From positions 806,001 through 870,000 of the forward strand of contig NZ_VCQN01000001.1 of the NCBI RefSeq assembly GCF_005938125.1: a stretch of 64,000 bases of DNA, read 5' to 3'. Below are positions 34,661 through 43,520 of this stretch, piece after piece; the stretch's first letter is position 1; every line of letters starts with the position of its first letter. The position numbers and the translations under genes were made by a program. The notes under the pieces were generated by a model, which made no database searches, had not been told where the DNA came from, and saw only the letters and a program-made list of their open reading frames with translations. The stretch is from Bacillus sp. BHET2. GTDB taxonomy: Bacteria > Bacillota > Bacilli > Bacillales > Bacillaceae_B.

Positions 34661-35437
34661 ATGAATTCCTCTTTATTAGTCGAAACCAATGATCGAGTGT
34701 TGTATTTAACTTTAAACAGACCCCATAGCTTGAACTCCTTTGACGAAAACATGCTTTCAGGAATCATTGAGGAATTGCAACATGCTGCACACAACCAAAA
34801 AATTAGAGCAATCGTCATTCGTGGAACCGGGAGGGCATTCTCAGCAGGTGGAGACGTGAAAACAATGGGTAGCGCTACTTCATCCCAAGTCTATGAACAT
34901 ATTGGAATATTAAATGAATGCATTAAAGCGATAACTAAATTAGAAAAACCTGTTATCGCCTCTGTTCACGGGTTTGCAGCAGGTGCCGGATTCAATTTAG
35001 CCCTTGCCTGTGATTTAATCATTGCTTCAGAAACTAGTCAATTTGCTTTAAGCTTTTCTAAAGTAGGTCTTATTTCTGATGGAGGAGGGTCCTATTTTCT
35101 TCCACGAATCATCGGACCACATGTAGCAAAGGAATTATTTTTTTCCGGGGAACCAGTCGATGTCAAAAGAATGTACGAATTAGGTGTAGTCAACCGAATC
35201 GTCCATATTGATAGGTTACAAGACGATACAGCTGAATGGGCACGTACATTAGCTCAGGGGCCAGGAAAAGCCTTTGGCATGATGAAGAAAATGATTGATC
35301 GTTCATTCACCATGAGTCTCGATGAAATACTCGAACAAGAGAGAATCACTCAAACCCTAATGATTTCAACGGAAGATCATGCTGAAGGAGTAGCAGCCTT
35401 TAAGGAAAAAAGAAACCCATCTTTTTCAGGAAAATAG
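34661..35437 (+). CDS. enoyl-CoA hydratase/isomerase family protein
   Basis: 258-residue crotonase-fold protein. Oxyanion-hole segments FSAGGDVKTMG (residues about 60-70) and HGFAAGAGFNLALACDL, and the region PRIIGPHVAKELFFSGEPV. The Glu pair typical of true hydratases (about 120 and 140) is not complete: the positions read ...KVGLISDGG..., with Asp in the second place, as in isomerase-like PaaG relatives. Thus hydration or double-bond isomerisation is possible. The ATG at 34661 is 12 bases after AAGGAG; the ATG at 34649 is too close to it. Confidence 0.83.
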   Translation: MNSSLLVETNDRVLYLTLNRPHSLNSFDENMLSGIIEELQHAAHNQKIRAIVIRGTGRAFSAGGDVKTMGSATSSQVYEHIGILNECIKAITKLEKPVIASVHGFAAGAGFNLALACDLIIASETSQFALSFSKVGLISDGGGSYFLPRIIGPHVAKELFFSGEPVDVKRMYELGVVNRIVHIDRLQDDTAEWARTLAQGPGKAFGMMKKMIDRSFTMSLDEILEQERITQTLMISTEDHAEGVAAFKEKRNPSFSGK

Positions 35438-35450
35438 GAGGAGGTTTACC

Positions 35451-36428
35451 ATGAGAGCGATTCAGTTTAATGAATATGGTGGTCCTGAAGTATTGAAGAA
35501 TGTAGAGATTGACGTCCCTTCACCAAAAGGGAAAGAGGTATTGATTCAAGTATATGCGACTGCTGTCAATTATGCAGATACGGCGAGACGGGAGGGACAA
35601 TATGTGGTGAAAACCCCGCTTCCATACGTTCCTGGTGCAGAAGTATCCGGGGTTGTTATGGAAGTCGGAGAAGACGTGACGAGGGTAACAAAAGGGGACC
35701 GGGTTGTCGCCATGATGGATTCTGGAGGTTACGCAGAATGTGCCCTGACAGATGAACGGTCGGTGATCCCTCTCCCTTATGGATTAGATTTCAATGAAGC
35801 AGCCGCCATACCCGTACAAGGACTAAGTGCCTATCATATTTTGAAAACGCTTGGAAGACTGCAACAAAATGAAACCGTTCTCATTCATGCAGCGGCTGGA
35901 GGTGTCGGGTTGCTTGCCGTTCAGCTTGCTAAGCGATTTGGTGCAGGAAAGGTCATCGCGACGGCCAGTACCACAGAAAAATTACTGCTCGCTGAAGAAA
36001 TGGGAGCAGATATATTAGTTAATTACACACAGGATGGATGGGAGGAACAAGTGTTAGCAGCTACAGATGGATTGGGAGTAGATCTTGCACTAGAGATGGC
36101 AGGCGGTGATGTGTTTTATAAAACGTTAAAGTGTCTCGCCACCTTTGGAAGATTGGTCATTTACGGAGTAGCAAGCGGGGAGCAGAGCAGAATTTATCCA
36201 TCTTCGTTAATGGCGAAAAATCAGTCCGTCATCGGCTTTTTTCTTCCTCCTCTTATGAGAGATGCTGAATTAACTCAGAAAACACTGCTCGAAATCTTTC
36301 ATTATGTGACAAACGGGGATTTAAAAGTCACGGTCGGTCATGTGTTTCCATTAGAAGAGGCTGCTAAAGTTCATACCCTCATGCAGGGAAGACAAACGGT
36401 AGGTAAAGTGATTCTCCAACCATTATAA
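35451..36428 (+). CDS. NADPH:quinone/enoyl reductase, zinc-free MDR
   Basis: 325-residue medium-chain dehydrogenase/reductase without zinc ligands, quinone oxidoreductase type. GroES-like N-terminal half (NEYGGPEVLKNVEI, VPGAEVSGVV) and Rossmann half with AAAGGVGLLAVQLAKRFGA. Such enzymes reduce quinones or 2-enoyl groups with NADPH. In the cluster it may remove or reduce a double bond. AGGAGGTTTACC precedes the ATG. Confidence 0.86.
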   Translation: MRAIQFNEYGGPEVLKNVEIDVPSPKGKEVLIQVYATAVNYADTARREGQYVVKTPLPYVPGAEVSGVVMEVGEDVTRVTKGDRVVAMMDSGGYAECALTDERSVIPLPYGLDFNEAAAIPVQGLSAYHILKTLGRLQQNETVLIHAAAGGVGLLAVQLAKRFGAGKVIATASTTEKLLLAEEMGADILVNYTQDGWEEQVLAATDGLGVDLALEMAGGDVFYKTLKCLATFGRLVIYGVASGEQSRIYPSSLMAKNQSVIGFFLPPLMRDAELTQKTLLEIFHYVTNGDLKVTVGHVFPLEEAAKVHTLMQGRQTVGKVILQPL

Positions 36429-36475
36429 GAATACTGGCTGGTTCGTAGTTGATTCAATTTAGAGGGGGAAGAAGG

Positions 36476-37651
36476 ATGCACTTACGTTTATCAGACGAGC
36501 AAAGGATGATTCAAAAGACCATTCGTAAATTTGTTGAAAAAGAATTAATTCCGTTAGAAAATGAAGTACTTCGAAATGAACGGGAAGGAAAACCGAGTCT
36601 CTCTTTAGAAAAAAGAAAAGAGCTACAGTTAAAAGCAAAGGAAATGGGCTTTTGGGGAATCAATACACCTGAGGAATACGGAGGAGCTGATCTTGGGCAA
36701 ATGATGATGGCAATCGTTTATATGGAGATTTCCAAAACCTTTGTTCCTTTCAGTTTTGGAGGATATGCCGATAACATTCTTTACTACGCTAACCAAGAAC
36801 AGAAGAAGAACTATTTAATACCCACTATTAACGGAGAGAAAAAGTCTTGTTTTGCCATGACAGAACCGGGAGCAGGATCTGATACTCAGAACATCCGGAT
36901 GACGGCAGTGAAAAACGGAAACGAATGGATATTAAATGGAGAAAAAACCTTTATCACAGGAGGTAATGAAGCAGACTTTGTCATGGTCATGGCAGTCACA
37001 GATAAGGAAAAACATCGTCAGACAGGACGGGAAGGAGTAACCTGCTTTATTGTTGATCGAGGCATGGGGTGGACGTCTGAATATATCCATACAATGGGTG
37101 AATGGGGTCCAGCGAGTCTGTTCTTTGATGATGTGAGGGTTCCTGAAGAAAATATCCTCGGCGAAATTGATGGCGGTTACAACCTGGGATTGGAATGGAT
37201 TGGTTTTGCCCGCTGGATTGTAGGTGCTCAGGCAGTCGGAGCGTCGGAACGCCTTCTGCAAATGGCAATAGATTATTCGAAGGAGAGGGAGACGTTTGGA
37301 AAACCAATTGCGGATCGACAGGCGATTCAATGGCAGATTGCAGATTCTGCAGTGGAAATTGAAGCTGCCAGATGGCTTGTGTTAAATGCAGCATTTACGC
37401 TTGATCGAGGAGAAGACAATCGCCATGTGGCTTCAATTGCAAAGCTCTATGGGTCCAACATGGGAAATCGGGTAGTCGATCGAGTCCTACAAATTCACGG
37501 CGGTATGGGCTACACAAGAGATCTCCCGATCGAACGGTGGTATCGTGAAGCGAGATTGTGGCGCATTTATGATGGAACCGATGAAATTCAAAAACTCATC
37601 ATTTCCAGGAATCTATTAAAGGGCCATGTGAAGGTTGGCCAATTTATATAA
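36476..37651 (+). CDS. acyl-CoA dehydrogenase
   Basis: 391-residue FAD acyl-CoA dehydrogenase forming 2-enoyl-CoA. FAMTEPGAGSDTQNIRMTA, GEKTFITGG (FAD site), RETFGKPIADRQAIQWQIAD and QIHGGMGYTRDLPIERWYRE are conserved. The catalytic-base loop reads IYDGTDEIQ, with Asp in the position that is Glu in medium-chain enzymes. It belongs to a different subgroup from the enzyme at 29168, which suggests two substrates in sequence. Start ATG at 36476 follows AGAGGGGGAAGAAGG. Confidence 0.9.
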   Translation: MHLRLSDEQRMIQKTIRKFVEKELIPLENEVLRNEREGKPSLSLEKRKELQLKAKEMGFWGINTPEEYGGADLGQMMMAIVYMEISKTFVPFSFGGYADNILYYANQEQKKNYLIPTINGEKKSCFAMTEPGAGSDTQNIRMTAVKNGNEWILNGEKTFITGGNEADFVMVMAVTDKEKHRQTGREGVTCFIVDRGMGWTSEYIHTMGEWGPASLFFDDVRVPEENILGEIDGGYNLGLEWIGFARWIVGAQAVGASERLLQMAIDYSKERETFGKPIADRQAIQWQIADSAVEIEAARWLVLNAAFTLDRGEDNRHVASIAKLYGSNMGNRVVDRVLQIHGGMGYTRDLPIERWYREARLWRIYDGTDEIQKLIISRNLLKGHVKVGQFI

Positions 37652-37671
37652 AGGATAAGGAGGCAATTGGT

Positions 37672-38430
37672 TTGGGTAAAAGATTTGCAGGAAAAGTAGC
37701 ATTTGTAACCGGAGGAAGCAGAGGGATTGGTAAAGCGATTGCCCGGCACTTCGCAGAAGAAGGCGCTAAGGTTGCCATTATTGATGTAAATGAAGAAGCA
37801 TTAAAGGAAGCTAGCGTAGAATTAGAGAAATATGATTTGTATACTAAAGTTGCTAATGTGGTAGAGTCACAGGAAGTAGAAGAGGCTTTGAGAGAAGTGA
37901 ATGAACTCTACGGATCAGTTGATATTATCGTTAATAACGCAGGGGTCATCCGGGATAATCTAGTATTTAAAATGACGGATAATGATTGGCAGACGGTCAT
38001 GGATGTACATCTAAAGGGTTCATTCAACGTAGCGAAAGCAGCTCAAAGCTATATGGTTAAGCAGAAGTATGGCCGCATCATAAATATCTCTTCTACATCA
38101 GCACTTGGCAACCGGGGACAGGCTAACTACGCAACTGCGAAAGCGGGACTACAAGGCTTAACGAAGACCCTGGCCATTGAACTTGGCCCGCTTGGAATCA
38201 CAACAAATGCAGTAGCCCCAGGGTTTATTGAAACCGAGATGACAAAAGAGACGGCGAAACGAATTGGCATCACATTTGAACAGTTAGTGGAACATAGTCT
38301 TCAAACAATCCCGGTAGGAAGAAGTGGAAGGCCGGAAGATATAGCGAATGCAGTTGCTTTTTTTGCAGATGAGAGCTCTTCATTTGTAAATGGACAAGTT
38401 TTGTATGTTGCAGGCGGACCGAAAGACTAA
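37672..38430 (+). CDS. SDR oxidoreductase, FabG-like
   Basis: 252-residue short-chain dehydrogenase. TGGSRGIG cofactor motif, NNAGV, catalytic Ser-Tyr-Lys with YATAK and the end FVNGQVLYVAGGP. Its likeness to 3-oxoacyl reductases suggests the 3-hydroxyacyl-CoA oxidation step. Start is TTG behind AAGGAGGCAA. It follows the acyl-CoA dehydrogenase by 20 bases. Confidence 0.87.
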   Translation: MGKRFAGKVAFVTGGSRGIGKAIARHFAEEGAKVAIIDVNEEALKEASVELEKYDLYTKVANVVESQEVEEALREVNELYGSVDIIVNNAGVIRDNLVFKMTDNDWQTVMDVHLKGSFNVAKAAQSYMVKQKYGRIINISSTSALGNRGQANYATAKAGLQGLTKTLAIELGPLGITTNAVAPGFIETEMTKETAKRIGITFEQLVEHSLQTIPVGRSGRPEDIANAVAFFADESSSFVNGQVLYVAGGPKD

Positions 38431-38449
38431 AGAGAAAGAGGTGTAAGAA

Positions 38450-38899
38450 ATGTTCCAAGCTTATATTGGCAAACGCTCAACTTCCGTAGAAAATTGCGTA
38501 GAAAAAGGAGCAGTACGTAAATTTGCCGAAGCCATAGGGGACCCTCATCCCATCTATGTGGACGAAGAAGTAGGAAGACGTTCTAGACACAGAGTAAATA
38601 TTGCTCCCCCCACTTTCCCAAGAGTGTTTGACTATGGGACAATTGAAGGATTTCATTTACCTAACGATGGTTTGATTCACGGTGAACAATCCTTTCACTA
38701 TGAAAGGCCACTTAAAGTGGGTGAAAATATTCAATGTTACACCAAAATAAAAGACTATTATGAGCGAAACGGATCGGACGGAACACTTGGCTTTCTTGTC
38801 ATCGAAGACGTTGGTGAAGTACCGGGAGGAGAAAGGGTATTCACCTCCGAAGCGATTGTCATTATCACTGAAGAAGTTAGAAAGAGGTTGAGTAAATGA
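38450..38899 (+). CDS. MaoC-like protein, N-terminal half type
   Basis: 149-residue hotdog protein of the MaoC N-terminal (FAS1_DH-like) group: VRKFAEAIGDPHPIYVDEE, APPTFPRV and HGEQSFHYERPLKVGE. Members usually lack the catalytic Asp-His pair and pair with a catalytic subunit; the catalytic-type gene follows with an ATGA overlap at 38896. Together they should form a heteromeric 2-enoyl-CoA hydratase. GAGAAAGAGGTG precedes the ATG. Confidence 0.85.
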   Translation: MFQAYIGKRSTSVENCVEKGAVRKFAEAIGDPHPIYVDEEVGRRSRHRVNIAPPTFPRVFDYGTIEGFHLPNDGLIHGEQSFHYERPLKVGENIQCYTKIKDYYERNGSDGTLGFLVIEDVGEVPGGERVFTSEAIVIITEEVRKRLSK

Positions 38900-39300
38900 C
38901 AGTACTACAATCATTTCAAATAGGCGATATACTTCCCCCCGTTGAATTGACTCCTGTAACGAGAATCGACTTGATTAAATACGCAGGAGCCTCCGGGGAT
39001 TATAACCCCATTCATACCATTGATGATGAAGCCCAAAAACTGGGTCTTCCTGGAGTTATCGCTCATGGCATGTGGACGATGGGAAATATGTCCAAGCTTT
39101 TCCGTCCACACTATAAAGAAGGCTTTATCAAGGATTACTCAGTACGATTTAAAGGAATGGTCATGCTGAAAGACAGGATTACACTTCGGGCTGAAATGGT
39201 GAAAAAACAGGATAACCTCCTCCATTTTATCGTTTTCGCAACCAATCAAGTCCAGAAAAAAGTGATTGAGGGTAAAATAATCTTTGAGATGTATGATTAA
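38896..39300 (+). CDS. MaoC-like (R)-enoyl-CoA hydratase subunit
   Basis: 134-residue hotdog protein with the hydratase motif YAGASGDYNPIHTIDDEAQK (residues 30-49; Asp and His of the catalytic pair present) and GVIAHGMWTMG. With the protein encoded just upstream it would hydrate 2-enoyl-CoA to 3-hydroxyacyl-CoA. Translationally coupled by a four-base overlap. Last gene of the acyl-CoA cluster; no thiolase follows. Confidence 0.87.
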   Translation: MTVLQSFQIGDILPPVELTPVTRIDLIKYAGASGDYNPIHTIDDEAQKLGLPGVIAHGMWTMGNMSKLFRPHYKEGFIKDYSVRFKGMVMLKDRITLRAEMVKKQDNLLHFIVFATNQVQKKVIEGKIIFEMYD

Positions 39301-39430
39301 AATTATTTATAACGTTTATATTGCTTTCTAAATATAATGTCGTATAACCCTCTTCAATTGAATAGACATAAAGAGTATAGGAGTTTTAATAAATGAGCCA
39401 AAAGACATAAATCCGATCAAAAAACTCGGG

Positions 39431-39458
39431 TTGACTTCCTCGTGAAGTATGATATTAT
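39431..39458 (+). promoter_or_regulatory. sigma-A promoter of the sulfate operon
   Basis: TTGACT (39431-39436) and TATTAT (39453-39458), 16-base spacing, about 22 bases before the S-box aptamer. Confidence 0.68.
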
Positions 39459-39479
39459 TTAGAATATTAAAATTAATAA

Positions 39480-39585
39480 CTCTTATCCAGAGTGGTGGAG
39501 GGATCTGGCCCTACGAAGCCCAGCAACCTACGATTTGTAAGGTGCTAATTCCAGCAAAATGTGAAGTCATTTTGGAAGATAAGGT
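39480..39585 (+). promoter_or_regulatory. SAM-I riboswitch (S-box)
   Basis: P1 is CTTATC (39482-39487) with GATAAG (39578-39583). The conserved core CAGAGTGGTGGAGGGA, CTGGCCCTACGAAGCCC-type P2/P3 segment, AGCAACC and the P4 arm GTGCTAATTCCAGC are present. SAM binding stabilises P1 and favours the terminator downstream, so high SAM shuts off sulfate assimilation. Confidence 0.96.
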
Positions 39586-39596
39586 ATCCTTACCTG

Positions 39597-39630
39597 AACA
39601 ACTTTCCAAAATGGAGGGTTGTTTTTTTAT
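39597..39630 (+). terminator. S-box-controlled terminator
   Basis: CAACTTTCC and GGAGGGTTG form the stem around AAAAT, followed by T7. Bases before it (AAGGTATCCTTACC) can fold in the alternative antiterminator. Confidence 0.82.
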
Positions 39631-39668
39631 TTACATTTTTCTGGATAAGATGAAATTGGGGGAATCAT

Positions 39669-39824
39669 GTGACTAAAGTGAATAAGCAACATCCAATTGA
39701 TGACGTAGTCCTGGAGAAGATACACTCAATGCTTGAAAGCATGAATTTTGGTTCGATTACCATCGTTGTTCAAGACGGAAAAGTCATTCAATTAGAGAAA
39801 AACGAGAAAGTACGAATTAAATAA
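39669..39824 (+). CDS. yezD: YezD-like small protein (DUF2292)
   Basis: 51-residue protein with VLEKIHSMLESMNFGSITIV and VQDGKVIQLEKNEKVRIK, the pattern of the DUF2292/YezD family, which in Bacillus is often the first gene behind an S-box. GTG at 39669 follows GGGGGA; an ATG overlapping it is followed at once by a stop. It is absent from automatic listings because of its length. It sits between two terminators, so its expression can differ from cysH. Function unknown; likely in sulfur assimilation. Confidence 0.78.
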   Translation: MTKVNKQHPIDDVVLEKIHSMLESMNFGSITIVVQDGKVIQLEKNEKVRIK

Positions 39825-39840
39825 GCTGACTAGACAAACT

Positions 39841-39896
39841 AGAGGCGAATAACTCAGATAAGGGAACCACTTTATCTTGTTATCGTCTCTTTTTTA
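39841..39896 (+). terminator. terminator or attenuator before cysH
   Basis: AGAGGCGAATAAC (39841-39853) pairs with GTTATCGTCTCT (39879-39890) with an inner GATAAG/TTTATC stem, followed by T6. It separates the yezD-like gene from cysH and will reduce or condition read-through. Confidence 0.75.
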
Positions 39897-39926
39897 ATGG
39901 ATAAACATCAGGGAAAGGGGTGTATC

Positions 39927-40625
39927 ATGTTAACCTATCAAACTTGGAAAGAACCGTCTTTGGATTTTGAAGTGGACCCTATCTATAAGGGGTCTTTGAA
40001 CGTATTGAAGTGGGCGTATAGCCATTATGGCGATAGTGTCGTTTATGCCTGTAGTTTCGGGGTTGAAGGCATAGTCTTGATCGACCTCCTAACCAAAGTA
40101 CAGCCAAAAGCTACCATTGTGTTTCTCGACACAGCCGTTCATTTCAAAGAAACATATGAAATCATTGAAAAAGTGAAGGAAAAGTATCCAAATCTAAACA
40201 TCCAAATGAAAAAGCCTAAACTATCAATCCAAGAGCAAGCAGAAACCCATGGAGATAAACTTTGGGAGAGAAATCCGAACAAGTGCTGTCAAATTCGAAA
40301 GCTGGATCCATTAAAAGAATCATTGTCCAAAGGTAATGCATGGATCTCAGGATTAAGGAGGGAACAATCACCAACAAGAAGTAACGTGGAATTCATAAAT
40401 AGGGATGAGAAGTTCCAATCGGTAAAGATTTGCCCGTTGATTCATTGGACCTGGAAAGAGATTTGGCGTTATGTCCATAAACATAACCTATCCTATAATG
40501 TCCTTCATGATCAGGGATATCCTAGTATCGGATGCTCCCATTGCACAAAACCAGCCATAGACATCAATGATATCCGCTCCGGAAGATGGAAAGGAAAAGG
40601 GAAAACAGAATGCGGACTTCATTAA
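39927..40625 (+). CDS. cysH: adenylylsulfate/phosphoadenylylsulfate reductase
   Basis: 232-residue CysH that reduces activated sulfate to sulfite with thioredoxin. [15 protein letters not shown] at the nucleotide site, the iron-sulfur cysteines in NKCCQIRK and [13 protein letters not shown], and the C-terminal catalytic Cys in KTECGLH. The CC...CxxC pattern marks a [4Fe-4S] enzyme that can use APS (B. subtilis CysH accepts APS and PAPS). Start at 39927 follows AAAGGGG; codons upstream to 39897 lie in the terminator. Confidence 0.94.
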   Translation: MLTYQTWKEPSLDFEVDPIYKGSLNVLKWAYSHYGDSVVYACSFGVEGIVLIDLLTKVQPKATIVFLDTAVHFKETYEIIEKVKEKYPNLNIQMKKPKLSIQEQAETHGDKLWERNPNKCCQIRKLDPLKESLSKGNAWISGLRREQSPTRSNVEFINRDEKFQSVKICPLIHWTWKEIWRYVHKHNLSYNVLHDQGYPSIGCSHCTKPAIDINDIRSGRWKGKGKTECGLH

Positions 40626-40640
40626 ATGAGGTGACGATCC

Positions 40641-41705
40641 TTGCTTGAAATCATGGCCATTGGCATAAGCTTATTCTTCGCCATGAATATTGGTGCCAGT
40701 GGAGCGGCGGCATCGATGGGGGTTGCATATGGTGCAGGAGCGATAAAAAACATACAGACAGCGCTTTGGATTTGTGCAGCCGGTGTCCTGACCGGTGCAG
40801 TTCTCGGTGGAGGAGAGGTAGTCAAAACGATTAGTTCTGGGATCATCCCACAACAAATATTGACGATTAAAATTGTCATCATCATTTTGTTATCAGCCAC
40901 AATTTCATTGTTTCTGGCAAATTTGATCGGAATCCCATTGTCTACAAGTGAAGTAACGGTAGGAGCGGTTGTAGGGGTGGGAGTAGCTTATCAGGTGCTT
41001 TACGTGAAGTCACTTTTAACCATCATGAGTTTCTGGGTGATTGTCCCGGTCATCGCATTCGGAGTAACATGGGTTTTCGGTAAAGGTTTGCTACTACTGG
41101 AAAAACGAGGGTATCAACTGGAAAAGGGATGGCTTTCCTACCTTTTAATTGTTGCAGGATTCTTTGAAGCATTCTCTGCAGGGATGAATAATGTCGCAAA
41201 CGCTGTTGGCCCACTGGTGGGATCAGGTTTATTATCACCTTCACGAGGGATATGGATAGGAGGATTATTTGTTGCTCTTGGAGCGGTTTTATTGGGGAAA
41301 AAAGTTGTGGAAACGAACGGTAAGAAAATAACTCAGTACTCGAAAGCAGAAGGAATTCTCATCTCGTCTACGGGAGCAATCCTTGTCATGGTGAGTTCCT
41401 TGTATGGATTACCTATTCCGCTGACTCAAGTTACTTCATCTTCCATCATTGGATTAGGAATGGCCAAAGACGGCAAACACATGCTACAAAAGAAAATTGT
41501 TAAAAAAATCGTTAAGATATGGGTGGTATCCCCACTGATTTCACTCAGTATTTCTTACTTTTTAGTCAAGCTGGTAATCGATAGTGATCTATACTCAATC
41601 GTCGTACCGATTAGTGTCATCATTGCCACTGTGGGAGCACTATCCCTCATGCGAGTAATTAATGAAGAAAGACGATCCGTTCACGAAGATGGAGGCGGAA
41701 TATAA
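40641..41705 (+). CDS. cysP: sulfate permease CysP (PiT family)
   Basis: 354-residue membrane transporter of the inorganic phosphate transporter family, as is CysP of B. subtilis. About ten spans and the duplicated PiT signature, first GASGAAASMGVAYGAGA with the following GG-E-V-V-K region and second AFSAGMNNVANAVGPLVGSG. It imports sulfate for the enzymes next to it. TTG start behind GAGGTG, 16 bases after cysH. Confidence 0.92.
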   Translation: MLEIMAIGISLFFAMNIGASGAAASMGVAYGAGAIKNIQTALWICAAGVLTGAVLGGGEVVKTISSGIIPQQILTIKIVIIILLSATISLFLANLIGIPLSTSEVTVGAVVGVGVAYQVLYVKSLLTIMSFWVIVPVIAFGVTWVFGKGLLLLEKRGYQLEKGWLSYLLIVAGFFEAFSAGMNNVANAVGPLVGSGLLSPSRGIWIGGLFVALGAVLLGKKVVETNGKKITQYSKAEGILISSTGAILVMVSSLYGLPIPLTQVTSSSIIGLGMAKDGKHMLQKKIVKKIVKIWVVSPLISLSISYFLVKLVIDSDLYSIVVPISVIIATVGALSLMRVINEERRSVHEDGGGI

Positions 41706-41746
41706 CGTTAATTCCGATTAAAACAATAGTTTAAGGAGGATATTTA

Positions 41747-42892
41747 ATGAGTTTACAGCCCCACGGAGGAAAATTGGTTCAATCATATTTACCTGAAGAG
41801 CCTTATGAGGAAATTCATTATGAGATTCCATTAGATGAGATTGCCTTAAGTGATTTAGAGCTCATTGCAATCGGTGCATACAGCCCAATTGAAGGATTTC
41901 TAACTGAGACTGATTATCAAAATGTCGTGGAATCATTACGATTGCAGAACGGCAGTGTGTGGAGCATCCCGGTTACACTGCCAATTGAAAAGGAAAAAGC
42001 CGAGAACTTAAAGAAAGGTATACGGAGCCGACTTGTTTACAATGGGGAAACATATGGTCTCATTGAAATAGAAGATGTGTATGAGCCAGATAAACAGAAA
42101 GAAGCTCTCTTAGTTTATGGAACGACTGACATCAGTCATCCTGGTGTACATAAATTACACCAACGTGGTGATGTATATGTCGGAGGCAGGATAACTCTAA
42201 TTAAGAGGCTCTCAAAGCAATTCAATGAATATACATTTGATCCAAGCGAAACCCGTAAAAGGTTTAAACAAAAGGGCTGGAAAACGATTGTAGGATTCCA
42301 GACGCGAAACCCCGTTCATCGTGCCCATGAATACATTCAGAAGACAGCATTGGAAACAGTCGATGCACTTTTCTTGAATCCGTTAGTCGGTGAAACCAAA
42401 GCGGATGATATCTCAGCGGCAATCAGAATGGAAAGCTACGAAGTTCTATTAACAAACTATTATCCGAAAGATCGTGTGTTTTTAGGGGTATTCCCTGCTG
42501 CTATGAGATACGCAGGACCTAGGGAAGCCATCTTCCATGCGTTAGTTCGAAAAAATTATGGCTGCACCCACTTTATTGTTGGGAGAGATCATGCTGGTGT
42601 TGGGGATTATTATGGAACGTATGATGCACAGAAGATTTTTGATCAGTTCAGTGTAGAGGAGATCGGAATTACTCCTCTTCGCTTTGAACATAGCTTTTAT
42701 TGTAAGAAATGTGAAGGAATGGCGACGACAAAGACTTGTCCTCATGATAAAGAGCATCACGTCATTCTGTCAGGAACTAAAGTGAGAGGAATGCTACGAA
42801 ACGGAGAAGTCCCCCCTTCAACATTTAGTCGTCCAGAAGTGATTGAAGTGTTAATCAAAGGGCTTAAACGAGAATCTAACCAAACAAGTTGA
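41747..42892 (+). CDS. sat: sulfate adenylyltransferase
   Basis: 381-residue ATP sulfurylase making APS from sulfate and [19 protein letters not shown] (with the QTRNP and HxxH motifs), [21 protein letters not shown] and the zinc-type segment [28 protein letters not shown] precedes the ATG. Length equals B. subtilis Sat. Confidence 0.96.
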   Translation: MSLQPHGGKLVQSYLPEEPYEEIHYEIPLDEIALSDLELIAIGAYSPIEGFLTETDYQNVVESLRLQNGSVWSIPVTLPIEKEKAENLKKGIRSRLVYNGETYGLIEIEDVYEPDKQKEALLVYGTTDISHPGVHKLHQRGDVYVGGRITLIKRLSKQFNEYTFDPSETRKRFKQKGWKTIVGFQTRNPVHRAHEYIQKTALETVDALFLNPLVGETKADDISAAIRMESYEVLLTNYYPKDRVFLGVFPAAMRYAGPREAIFHALVRKNYGCTHFIVGRDHAGVGDYYGTYDAQKIFDQFSVEEIGITPLRFEHSFYCKKCEGMATTKTCPHDKEHHVILSGTKVRGMLRNGEVPPSTFSRPEVIEVLIKGLKRESNQTS

Positions 42893-42905
42893 GGAGGAGC
42901 ATAGT

Positions 42906-43508
42906 TTGAGAGAAAACAATGAAAACATTGTATGGCATGAATCCGCTGTAACGAAACAAGAGAGGCGAACCCAAAATGGACATCAAAGTTTCATTTTGTG
43001 GTTTACGGGTTTATCAGCTTCAGGGAAATCGACGGTTGCCAATGCTTTATTCCATTCCCTTTTTCAACAAGGCAAGCAGGTTTACGTGCTCGACGGAGAT
43101 AACGTTCGGCATGGGTTAAATCATGATTTAGGCTTCAATGAAGGAGATCGCAAGGAGAATATTAGAAGAATTGGCGAGGTGTCCAAACTTTTCATAGATA
43201 GCGGCCAAATCGTGCTCACTGCCTTTATCTCACCATATAGGCAAGATCGAAATCTCGTACGGAATTTAGTCGAGGAAGAAGAATTTTTGGAAGTGTATGT
43301 GCATTGTTCGTTAGAGGAATGTGAAAAACGCGACCCTAAAGGCTTATATAAAAAAGCCCGCAAACAAGAGATCACTCACTTTACAGGAATCAGTGCCCCA
43401 TATGAAAAACCGGAAAATCCTGAGATTGTTCTGGATACAGAGAAGAATTCAATTGAAGAATGTGTGGAATACCTACTGAATGTATTAAAGCAAAAACAAC
43501 TCATATAA
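42906..43508 (+). CDS. cysC: adenylylsulfate kinase
   Basis: 200-residue APS kinase that phosphorylates APS to PAPS. P-loop [11 protein letters not shown] (about residues 38-48), [37 protein letters not shown] and [13 protein letters not shown] start behind GAGGAGGAG. Presence of both CysC and an iron-sulfur CysH leaves open whether APS or PAPS is the main reductase substrate. Confidence 0.95.
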   Translation: MRENNENIVWHESAVTKQERRTQNGHQSFILWFTGLSASGKSTVANALFHSLFQQGKQVYVLDGDNVRHGLNHDLGFNEGDRKENIRRIGEVSKLFIDSGQIVLTAFISPYRQDRNLVRNLVEEEEFLEVYVHCSLEECEKRDPKGLYKKARKQEITHFTGISAPYEKPENPEIVLDTEKNSIEECVEYLLNVLKQKQLI

Positions 43509-43520
43509 GGAGAGAAAATC

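Noticed and set aside
39449..39676. 75-codon open frame
   Set aside because: Lies on the S-box riboswitch and its terminator.
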